Below are positions 23,709-33,820 of a DNA stretch of 64,000 nt, piece by piece (within the stretch, counting starts at the first letter, position 1; every line of letters starts with the position of its first letter). Made by a program: the position numbers and the translations under genes. A model generated the notes under the pieces. It was not told the DNA's origin and ran no database searches. It was given only the letters and a program-made list of their open reading frames with translations. Source of the stretch: Polytrichum commune (taxonomy: Eukaryota > Streptophyta > Polytrichopsida > Polytrichales > Polytrichaceae); contig OX485803.1 of the NCBI GenBank assembly GCA_950295325.1, positions 64,867,554 through 64,931,553 of the forward strand, in the 5' to 3' direction.

Positions 23709-26598
23709 ATGTTGTCGTTCTCGAGCATAGGTGCGCTCCTTCTGGCGGTGGCCATTCCTGTGGCGGTTGGATTCATTGGCACTGCTGTTGGTGGCGGTGG
23801 GGACTCTGGTAACTGCGATCGAGCTTGCAAAAATAAAAATCATATCTTTGTCACTAACCTCTTTATATGACACAAAGTTATTTAAGTTTATTATGACGAC
23901 CTAAACCTTAGTTTTGCCCAGCAGTCCTGAATTTCTCACTGTTCAAACATTCAAAATGGAGGAAAGTGGATTGAAGGCTCGGATGGAGTTGATAGATTTG
24001 TGTTGTCTTTTTAATGACAGATTGGTACAGACAGCTGAACAAGCCTTCATGGACTCCTCCGGTACGAGCCTTGGATTCAATGCATTCTTGTTTGTTTTGT
24101 GACATGCCTACAATTGGCAGTGCAAACTGGTCTCATATGTTTATGTTGTGGTTTTTGAGGCTTTTGTGCTGGTGAAGGTTTTGTTGTAATGTACCTGGGT
24201 TAGCTACCATCGCAATCTTTTGAAATTAATTTCAAGTGTCCTGTTTCACCCTTTTTGGTTTCCACTGTAGCAAAAACCTGTCTGTATTGTTTAGTAGTTT
24301 GTTTGTACTCACAGTCTAATGTATATCGTGTTTTCGGTGTTTCAGGATTGGGTTTTCCCTGTAATGTGGACAACGCTGTACATTCTGATGGGCGTTTCAT
24401 CATGGCTTGTGTGGAAGCAAGGAGGTGGGGATCTTGACCATTTGGTACTCAGATTAAAGAGAATATTCAAGAAATTAACAAATATATGATTTTACCTACA
24501 TGTGAAATCCTTGTTCATGAATAATGAAGTTTGTTAATATCAGAAGAGGATCAGTGAATCATGATGCTCTGAACATCTGCTCAAACAATATAAGGTAGAT
24601 GTGCCTAATTCAGTTACTGATCCTAATTGGACACTTATATTTGAGTGGTATGTGCTTTGGTGTGGCTCCAAGAACAGATGCCAAAAAAACATGTGTTTGA
24701 AAGAGATTGGACTGCAGGCTTAAAATATGATAACCATTCTAGGTTCAATAGTCAACATAATTCGAGGCACCTATATGATCATTTAATGAGCACAAGAATC
24801 TTCATTTTGATAATAAATAAGACATACATATGAGCTCCAATAATTATGAGGAAAGTAGCTACGGCCTTCATTTGGATTTGCTAACCATCCTGTACTAATT
24901 GCGTGTTCCATATCCCAGGAGAAGTGGGCTAGTCGGAAAAACTGAACATTTAGACCCAGCTACCTTGTGTGAAAACTTATGATATATCTGTGAGATTGAA
25001 AATTGTTAGCATATACAAAGGAAAAACATGGCTGAACACCAATGAGTACATTGCACCATAACCAGAGAGTGACAACTTTTCGCTTGATGTTTGTAGGATT
25101 CAGCCAGCAGAGCTATCCTTTGGGAGCATACTGCTTTCAGGTTTGTAATTCTTCTCAGAATTTGTCCTAGACATGTTACATTTCGTCATCAGTCATTTCT
25201 CCACATTTGTGTGGTTTGAGTTGTCCCTTGATGTAGAAATATTGGTCCATCTTCTTCTATTTCAAGTTATACTTTAACATGCTTGAAGAGATGCAAATAT
25301 GCAAATGAGAACCATGTTCATTCTGAGACCATGTAACTGAAATAAACTGGCATGGGAAAATTGGACATGTCAGTAGTTCAAAAGAGGTTGGTTGGGGCAC
25401 TGAAGTGTACCTATTTTACAACAATCCCCAAACATAGGATCTTCTGTCGGTCAGGAAATTCAGGTCATTTGTAGATATTTTTTCCCTGGATCAGTGAGCT
25501 CATTGTGAAGGTTTGTTGTTGTGATGCAGTTGGCGTTGAACTTTATGTGGACTCCAATCTTCTTTGGAATGAAAAGACCTGTACGTTTCTTATACTTAAT
25601 CTCCTGAAAGAGGGCGACGAGCAGTTGTTTGTTATTCTATTTTCATTGGCAAGTGATGTCATGTGATGTTTTACTCACCAGATTTTGTCAGGGTTTTGTT
25701 GTTCTCTGTTGTTCTTTATCCTCTACACAAGTGCTACATATACACAAGGTATCTGAAGAATAAAAGAATCATATCCTCTTTCAAGTGAATGGAGTAAATT
25801 CTGAGCGCTCAGTGTGGAAATATTGGAATGTTGCTGTGAACATCAAACAGGATTTTGCATTTGTGGAGATTGTGATCTTATGGCTGGCCATTGCCGTGAC
25901 CATCTACCTTTTCTGGCCTGTGAATGCCATAGCCTCCATGTTGTTGCTGCCCTACATTCTCTGGTAAGTCCACTTCTGTCCGAGTGCCTGAAACAAAAAA
26001 AACATGTCTTTGAGCTATGTACACAGTTCCATAAAAGGCGATCCTATCTAAAATTGATTCCTTTGTAAAGTTCACTTTATAAATCTGTTGAATACCTTGA
26101 TGTAATTGAAGGTTTGGATTCAAATATATGGCCTGGGTGCTCTCGGATGCAAATACATGCTTGGATGTTGATTGTCAATGTTACATATAATTTCCTCCTT
26201 GATATCATATAATCTAGTAATCAAAGTGTCATATTTTTATAATTATAGATAAGTATGATCTGTCATCTTCGTGAGGACTCAGAATTTGTGTAGATAGGTG
26301 ATACACTGGGCCCCTTGGACCTGTAAGAGTTGATTGTGTTCTTGATAGACATGCCTGATAGACATCAAGGAAAAATAGTACTGACTTGCTTATCAATCAT
26401 ATTTCCAGTAAACAGTTAGAATGTTGCATAAAACTCTTTAATCTCTCTGTGCTCATGACGAATTAACCTACAAGTTTCGATTTTTTGTGATTTTTTATGG
26501 GCAGGGTTACTGTGGCCACATCACTCAACTGGTACATATGGATGTATAACGGTAACGGGAGCTCGGAAGTGACACAGCCCTTGCGGTCAACAGCCTGA
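23709..26598 (+). CDS. TSPO/MBR family membrane protein (translocator protein)
   Basis: Five-helix membrane protein that binds tetrapyrroles and sterols. In plants it works in ER/Golgi or organelle membranes during stress (family knowledge). Coding exons: 23709-23808, 24021-24061, 24346-24424, 25097-25140, 25530-25580, 25851-25963, 26505-26598, giving 173 residues. Hallmarks: hydrophobic helix 1 (about 5-27), WYRQLNKPSWTPPDWVFPVMW (35-55, one motif quoted by position), LYILMGVSSWLVW, LALNFMWTPIFFGMKRP, FWPVNAIASMLLLPYILW and the C-terminal SLNWYIWMYN. The ATG directly follows a splice acceptor, so the upstream exon is probably untranslated. There is no long N-terminal extension as in Arabidopsis TSPO; the length is closer to animal and bacterial forms. 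A further upstream coding exon cannot be fully excluded. Confidence 0.92.
24630..24965 (+). repeat. Dispersed family A copy in TSPO intron 3
   Basis: An uninterrupted copy of the family also seen at 29980-30292 and 56205-56525. It has landmarks TTTGAGTGGTATGTG, AAGAGATTGGACT, GAGCACAAGAATCTTCA and TTCCATATCCCAGGAGAAGT. It lies wholly within the intron between exons 3 and 4. Confidence 0.6.
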
Positions 26599-28510
26599 TT
26601 GATATTGAGGATAAACTGCAACTATTTAGGTGGACCTTCCATATGGCACCTGGAAAAGGAAACAGCACCACTTACAGGAACTGGTGTTCAGTGTAACAGT
26701 AAATTTCAAGGAAACAAATGTATTTTGCGTCTCTCAGCTTTTGCCATCTCCCGACATAAGGTGTGTGACCCTAGTGTGGGCACTCCCAACTTCACGTGCA
26801 ATTTTTTTGACTGTTGGATCAGAGAAGGAATTGTCTCATATGGTTAGCAACTGCAAAGTACAAACATTTGCATTTCAAGTTTCTGAATCAGAGTAGAGAT
26901 GCAAAAGTCGTAAATGGTGAAAGTGAAGATTATCTTCATCTTTCAATGGTCACAAAGGCCCTCCCAATTGTGTCTGCCATTGAACCTAGATTGGTGGCTA
27001 TGATTTGAGCATGTAGTTGAATCTTATCGCAACACGTGTCTTTGCAGTGTCCATTCTTCACTACAATCCTTGCCATATAACTTACTACTCGAATGTAGGT
27101 GTCTGATTACGTAAGACGAGTGGCCACAGAAGGCTCACATACGTTGAGAGTGCATGTGACTTTCCATTTTGCATAAGAGCTTGCACCGTGATTGTATTTG
27201 TGGTGTAGCATTGTTGTGTTGCATGAATGTGGACGCAGCCTATTTATAATCTCAAAAAAACCTCCAAGTGGTGGTTGTGGGTTAAGTACAGTAAACACTT
27301 ATTCATTCTTGCGATTCCACATTGACTGCAGTTATGAGAAGAAATAGGTAGACATAATGGGTACGGTGGGAAAGTATTATGCCAAAATTAAGAATCCCAA
27401 GTTTGTACAATGATGCACATCGACTAGCTGGAAATGCAGTGCAGGTACACACATTCTTAATACAAAACATCTGAAGCCCCCCAACTTTTGTAAGATTGGT
27501 TGAAGGAACATAAGGATCAAGCTTGCTGATTTCGGCGTCTCACCTGGTTGGCAATTGCAAATCACACTTACTGTCATTTCAAATTTCAGGATTACAGTTG
27601 AGCGGCAGATTTTATAAGAGGTCAAAGTGGAGAGTTTAATTAATAAATTAACAAATTAAATTAAAAAAAGGTTCCAAAAAAAAGATCACATACGCTCTCT
27701 CAATTGTGCCAACTATCAAACCTAGAATGATAGTTCATTGCGTGTACATAGTCCAATTTCATTGTAATATGTGTCTTTTTAGTGTTTGATCTTAGTCACA
27801 AGCCTTGCCATACACTCTACAAATATAGTTGGTCGATTAAGAAGAGTGACTATATAAGGTCCACATTCCTTAGATTGTTATCATGGTTGAGCACTTGCAA
27901 GTAAGGTTGTCTATGACATCCACAAGTTTGATGCCATTCGGACAAAGGCAAGTACAACATGATTCATGGTTGGTAGATAGATATGGCATGGGCTCTACTC
28001 AGATCGTGTGGCCACCACATGCGAGCCTAACACTATTTTGAGGTGAGTGCACCTATCATGGACGCTCTTTGGATTTCAACATATGTAAAGATTTGATAAC
28101 AGAACAAAATACAACATGAACACATTAGCAAATCCAAATGAGACATACCCATAGTTTGTTCTTTGATACCATTATTAGTGTTATATATTAGTACCGTGCA
28201 ATCGCCTAAATATTGCACCAACATCGGTTTACACTTGACATATGATGTGCAAGTTACTACATATGATGTTTCAAAATGGAGATAGAGTTTGGAATTTATA
28301 ACTATCTTCACTCATTCCAACCCATATTGCACTAGTAGATGTACCCATGAATAGTATTGTTGTTCCATATTGGTATGTGGGACCCACTTTAGGGTTCTTT
28401 TGGCCCTTGAGATCATTAGTGTGTAGAGCCTCATAAACATTTAGAAATTAAATAGTAACAACCCATGAGAACAAGGGGCAACGAAGGATATGAGAACTAA
28501 GGATAAGACT

Positions 28511-28733
28511 ACACTGTTCATGGTATTTAGTGCCACTTACCATTTGGAACTACACAAGGCTAAAACTTCTTTCTATGGGTTTCATTATTTACCAACAAAG
28601 ATTAAATAGATTGTATGGACAATATACAACATGGATGATTGTACTTGACAAAAACCTACATTCTTCGCAAAAAAAAAGTTAGCGCAATGTGTAACTCCGA
28701 ATAGTAAATGACACTAAATACCATAAATGGTGT
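28511..28733. mobile_element. TIR element related to the one in ARG1-like intron 9
   Basis: Left end ACACTGTTCATGGTATTTAG and right end CTAAATACCATAAATGGTGT are imperfect inverted copies enclosing 223 bp. A further right-type end (CACTAAATACGATTTTTGGT) sits at 29168-29187, so an older, larger or composite element may run from 28511 to about 29191. Confidence 0.55.
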
Positions 28734-29979
28734 AGTAAAATTGGAGTAGGGGCTTATCATGTCATGTGTGCATTCCTTGGACAGTCAAGACCATGGAATC
28801 TAATTTGAAGAACACATTAGACGAATAAGGCCGTCATTATATAGTAATTTGCGTATTAACAACACTAAACATTGCATTAGTGTCACCAATTCTATTTTTC
28901 TTGCTCAATAACAATTGTAAACCACATGTATCGTGTCACCGACACTAAATGTAAACCTAGCATTATTTTATTCCTTGTAAAAAAACATTTGGGCACTATA
29001 GACTTATAGTGTTGCAATTATTGTCACTTGCTAAGTGATTTTTCATCCAAATCTCAATCATTCATGACAATATTTCATTACATAAATGTTAGGACGCAAC
29101 ACTTGTAATGTAATTTGTAAGAAGTGTCAGTAGAAAAGTTACTATAGTGACATGCAATACCATATGACACTAAATACGATTTTTGGTGTAGTTGTTGCAT
29201 GTTTTTTATTTCTTTGGTTACTTCATTGCTTCTTGCATGCCTCTGTTTTTACACGAGGGCAAAGGAAGTCCCAAGGATTGCATAAGATAGGAAGGAAAGG
29301 AGAGGGAGGACTAAATGTTCAAAAGGAAGTTGTCAATCTTGACAAGCTCAATTGTAGGGATAGCAGGGTTGTTGGGCCTAGCTGATCCCACCAACAAAAC
29401 GTTGTCGGTGAGCACCTAGACCTTGTTAATATTGCTAGTGTTGATTTGTTGTCGTAGGACCTTTGAATTGTTTTTGAACGGTGTATTTAGGTAAATCTTG
29501 ATTTTCGGATAGTCCGGATTTATGCATGCATTATGTGATATCAAATAAAAACACAATGCAAACACACAACTGCATGATTAAGACCATAAAACCCACATAT
29601 GAGGCACAACAACAAAGATATAAGAAGAAGTCATGATATTGAGGGGATTCGAAGGATGATGTCAACCATTAGTTTGGTTCAGATTTGGCCAAAGTGCCTG
29701 GAATTACCTCAATACTAGTTTACCTTGTAATAGAAACAATCGCATGGCTATGGTATCCAAACATGAGGTCGTTGAGGATTGCCTTGCTCAACGAACCTCC
29801 AAATCATTACTGAATTTGGTGATGGGAGGGATGGAAACATAATCCATGTTATTCTTAGCCCCACACCACCCTCTATAGAGGGTCAAAAAATGTTATGTTT
29901 ATGCTTGCTACTTTAATTATTTGTTATGACCCGCACCCGTGATATTTGTTATGATTGTTCATTGGAAACTTGGATGACG

Positions 29980-30292
29980 TGCCCCAAGAGTGGATATCAA
30001 AAAGACATGTTTTCAAAAGAGATTGGACTATGTGCTGAAAAATATGATAATTATTCTAGGTTTAATAATCAATATAATTGGGAAGACCTATGTGACCATC
30101 TAATTAATGAACACGAGAATCTTCACTTTGATAAAGAATAAGATATTCATGTGAGCTCAAAATGTTATGAGGAAAGTGGCGATGGCCTTGATTTGGGTTT
30201 GCTAACCATTTTGTACTAACTTAATCACACGTTTCATATCCTATGAGAAGTAGGTGAGTCAAAAATAAATAACTACCCATTTAAGACCCACA
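29980..30292 (+). repeat. Dispersed family A copy, interrupted by a transposon
   Basis: Matches the copies at 24630 and 56205 (landmarks AAAGACATGTTTTCAAAAGA, GAGATTGGACT, GAGAATCTTCACTTTGATAA, TTTCATATCCTATGAGAAGT). It breaks off at 30292, where a TIR element with an 8-bp target duplication is inserted; it resumes at 30806. Confidence 0.6.
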
Positions 30293-30797
30293 CCCGGGTA
30301 CGCAACTCCCGTATTATATGGTCCTGATTATAATCACTTATAATGCGTTTTAGTCCAATATTGAGTGATACAATTTGTTTTAATGTAGGAAACCCTTGTA
30401 GCCCTTCTAACAAGGAATCCAAAAATGTAATTACATATAGGAAATGAATATTTTTTGAAGCATATAATTGCATTAAAAACCTAATTATATGATTTTTTTA
30501 ATACATGTACCATAGGTCAAACTACCCAACTTTTTGGACTTTTTAATAAAATTTTAACATTGTGAATGAATTATAATTTTAATGGGAGGCAACTATTCGT
30601 GGCTTACAATTTTAATGGGAGGCTTAATAAATATGCAACCCAACTTTTTTTTCATCTCATTTATTTAATTTGGTCTTCACCCAACTTTTTGATCATTTTA
30701 ATTTGATATAATTTGATATAATTTTTACAAAAGCCATCCTCTAAGCCGTTTTAAGTACGATGCCCCCTGCGTATAATATGGGAGTTGCGTACCCGGG
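30293..30797. mobile_element. 505-bp TIR element with perfect 8-bp target duplication
   Basis: Ends CCCGGGTACGCAACTCCC (left) and GGGAGTTGCGTACCCGGG (right) are exact complements, with homology continuing into TATTATA. Flanks are an exact 8-bp repeat GACCCACA (30285-30292 and 30798-30805), consistent with a hAT-like non-autonomous element. The interior is AT-rich with no transposase. Its end sequence differs from the other hAT-type family in this window. Confidence 0.85.
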
Positions 30798-32679
30798 GAC
30801 CCACATAACATTACTCAATAGTCACTGCAGGTTGGGTGGGGCCAAGAATAAGTCAGATAGTATTTCAAATTATACCTTGCTTATTCTCTCTCGCTAGCAT
30901 ATTCTCTTGATATACTATGGTGAGGCACCCTCATTAATATTATTAGAATGGAACGGCTAATAGCTAGTGAATAATGTTATGCGTGTAAGGTAGACAAGGC
31001 CAATTTAGTTTGCTTCCTTAAGCGGAAACCTATTTTGACTCTTAATTGACAATACAATCACTTTCATTTAGTGGGTGAGTAATACGTGGCGATTTAGCTG
31101 CCGCCTTGATGATATTTGGGTTAGTCACCTTCACAAAATTCATCCATAATTGGGATTGCTATCCACCGAGCTTTGACAGGCTTGTTTTTTTGTGCCCGGG
31201 ATGGGCAAATCAGGGGGCGGCATGTGGCTATGAGGTGCTGCCCGACTTGTATTGCGGGTATTCTATAATGAAATAAACAATTCGAAAACATTTTATCTTA
31301 CATGTTACCACTTTAGAGACAAGACATAACTAACAAACTTGGCATTCATTGGCAAATGACCTGTGTAGAATCTGCTAATGATGTTGTCCCCGACATTGAA
31401 TGATAAAAACCTTTCCCCCCTTATAACACCACATTGGGAAGTCCGGGATCCTTGACTCAGGAGCCGAGATCAACACCTCCCTCAACTCCGATTCTAGTGA
31501 TTTCAAATTCCTTTGGTCCCGCTTTGCGATTGCTAACGTGCTTAAGCTTCTAATCCTCAAATCGATCGGCTGGATCAGTGTTCAAGATCAAAGTCTTCAA
31601 TGCCCCTCAAACGCGATTTGGCCCTTCAAAATACACCTCTCTCAAACCAACCCTTCAAAATGCAACCCCAAATTGAAAATGAAGACGTCACTTGAAGTCC
31701 TCAATATAATTTGCCCACCACAAGAACCAACAAGAGTTGGGCATTGTCACAACAAGAAAATGGAGTTAGATGGTTGATTCTTAATTCTTCACATTGTATT
31801 GGAAACATGTACCATATAATTCATGCACAAGTTTAATACGAGTTTTATATTTCATCTCTATATTCTTGTATTAACGTTTTGGATTTGAAGCAACTCTTCA
31901 ACTGAAGGATTGAAATTTGATAGGCCTTCAAAACTCAACTCATACGAGGGCTTTGATCTTGAATTCACATCGGGCTGGATGAATCCACAGAGCCGAAGGT
32001 GTCCCCAACTAAGGTAGAAGTACCATAACCCGTGAAAACAAGGCGATTCGCATCGAAGATCTCGTCTGACAATCACGAGATAATTTCCCAAGATAAACGA
32101 GAAGGAATCATGAAGAATGCAGGTCGTTTCATATGGTTTCTGCCCTATACAAAAAATGCTATAATTTTTCAAAGTGGAAAGTTGTCCAACCCCCTACTCG
32201 TTCACTAGATTCTCCCCACACCGAACACGGTAATCCGCAATTTCATACAGGAAAATTGCCTAAATCGGTTACCTCATGAGTACATTAACACTTGACTCCC
32301 ATCGACTACACTAAGTGTACACACATTGAAATTGCCGCCGAGCCATGATCCGTTTTAGAAATGGCACTTCACCATTACGACGGCGGTCTAGTGCACGGCT
32401 AGAGGGTGGTTAAGGGGCTATGGTATGTGTTTCCACCTTAGCTTAGCTTGTGAACTTGTGAAGTGAAGCTAGGAGGCGGTGTCGAAGCAAGCAAGCAGGG
32501 AGCGACACCAGCTTTGGGCGTGCGAGCGAGCAGGGGCTTTGGCAGGCAGGGAGGAGGAAAAGTCTGGTGGGTGGTGGGGATGAGGAAGGGTGGCCAGCCA
32601 TTGGGCAAGCCAAGTGCATGGCCCAGCCTTATCCTTCTCCCCTGCTTTGTGCGCAGTATCTGCCCGCCTTGCTCCCTCA

Positions 32680-32782
32680 CTCTCCTCCCCTCTCCTGCAC
32701 TGCCCACACGCTCATCTGCGTTGCTCCTCGCACTCCACTCCACCACATTCGCTCTTTCGCCCCCGGATCTCAAGGTCACGTG
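32680..32782 (+). other. Probable 5' untranslated exon of the PsbY gene
   Basis: A GC- and C-rich, pyrimidine-rich stretch ends in CACGTG followed by a good donor GTAAGAG (32783). It can be joined to the acceptor GTGTGTACAG (ending 33784) just before the PsbY ATG. The left boundary is a guess. The GC island extends back to about 32460. Confidence 0.4.
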
Positions 32783-32799
32783 GTAAGAGCTCTCACATC

Positions 32800-33720
32800 T
32801 CTCCTCTTCCCGGAATGGCTGTCATCACTCCGCGCATGCCATGGAGGGGGGAGTTGGGTGCCATAGTGTGCGTGCATTCTGTCTCCCCTGTGGTGTGGTG
32901 TGGGTATGTAGGTTATGGGTGTGCTTTCTCGCAGTTCCTCAGTTTGGTGGCGACGAGGGATGTGTGTGAGCTTTGGGTTGTCATTCGTATGTGGTGGCTA
33001 GTGATGGGAATTAGATGCAGAGCTCACATCACGTCATTTCACTTTCTGAAATGGTTGTCATTACTGCACCGATGCCATGGAGGGGAATTAGGGGCCATGG
33101 TTTGTGCACATGTGCTCCTTTTGTGGGGTATGTGGTGCTGATTGAAATTGCCTAGTTTGGTGATGATGAGGAAGATGTGAGCGTCGGGTCCGTGCTACTT
33201 GTCATTCTATGTTGCGGGTAGCTCTTGGGATTGGATAGTTACGTCGTGCATGGTCCACCCACATGGCGGTGGAGATTTCCATCTGCTGGGTAGAGGATGT
33301 GGTTGTGGGTTTTGTGGTCGTGATTGCAATTGCGTATCTGGTGATGATGATGGTGATATTATAAGCTTCTCCCGGCTATGCCATTGGTCATTACATGTTG
33401 TGGGTTGTTCTGGGAACTAGAGGTTTCCTTGGCATGGCCCATCCGCATGGTGGTAGAGTTTCTCATCTGCTGGGTAGAGGATGTGGTTGTGGGTTATGTG
33501 GCGGTAATTACAATTGCGCATTTGGTGATGACGATGATGATAGAAGCTTGATGAGACTTTGCTATTGGTCATTACATGTTGTAGGTTGTTCTGGGGATTA
33601 GAGATTGTTTTGGCATGGCCTATCCACACGGTGATAAAGTTCTTGGCTCGCTCTGTAAAGAATGCGGTTATGGGTTTGTGTGGGTGCAAGCAATTGAGCA
33701 TGTTGGTCATGCTTGAGTGC
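32800..33720 (+). repeat. Degenerate tandem repeats in the PsbY leader intron
   Basis: At least three units of about 185 bp recur from 33225 to about 33710: GGCATGGCCCATCC or TGGTCCACCCACATGG, then TCTGCTGGGTAGAGGATGTG, then GATGATG, then CATTGGTCATTACATGTTGT. An older pair at 32805-33015 and 33045-33200 shares GATGCCATGGAGGGG and the preceding GAAATGGTTGTCATTACT-like sequence. The open frames here (up to 183 codons) are by-products of this repeat. Confidence 0.65.
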
Positions 33721-33820
33721 AGGCATCTCCGATGTGGGTGTCGGCTTTTGGGGCTATTGATCTGATCGAGAGTGGTGTGTACAGTTGAGATAAATCGCTA
33801 CTGTCGTGGTCGGGAGCGCG

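Larger units (their letters stand above)
26599..32400. other. Spacer between TSPO and PsbY, full of repeats
   Basis: No supported gene. Two related segments (about 26930-27180 and 27690-27910) share ATTGAACCTAGA-like starts and CTTGCCATA landmarks. Also present are TIR elements at 28511-28733 and 30293-30797 and a family A copy from 29980. The open frame at 32172-31858 (minus) resembles nothing I know. Confidence 0.5.

Noticed and set aside
31375..32172. Minus-strand open frames (61 and 104 codons) as gene fragments
   Set aside because: I could not match either to a family, no consistent splicing joins them, and codon content looks random.
32590..33141. A 183-codon plus-strand open frame before psbY
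   Set aside because: It crosses the probable leader donor and runs into the tandem repeats. Its composition (Ser/Pro, then Trp/Val/Gly) follows the repeat and the GC-rich leader rather than a protein family.
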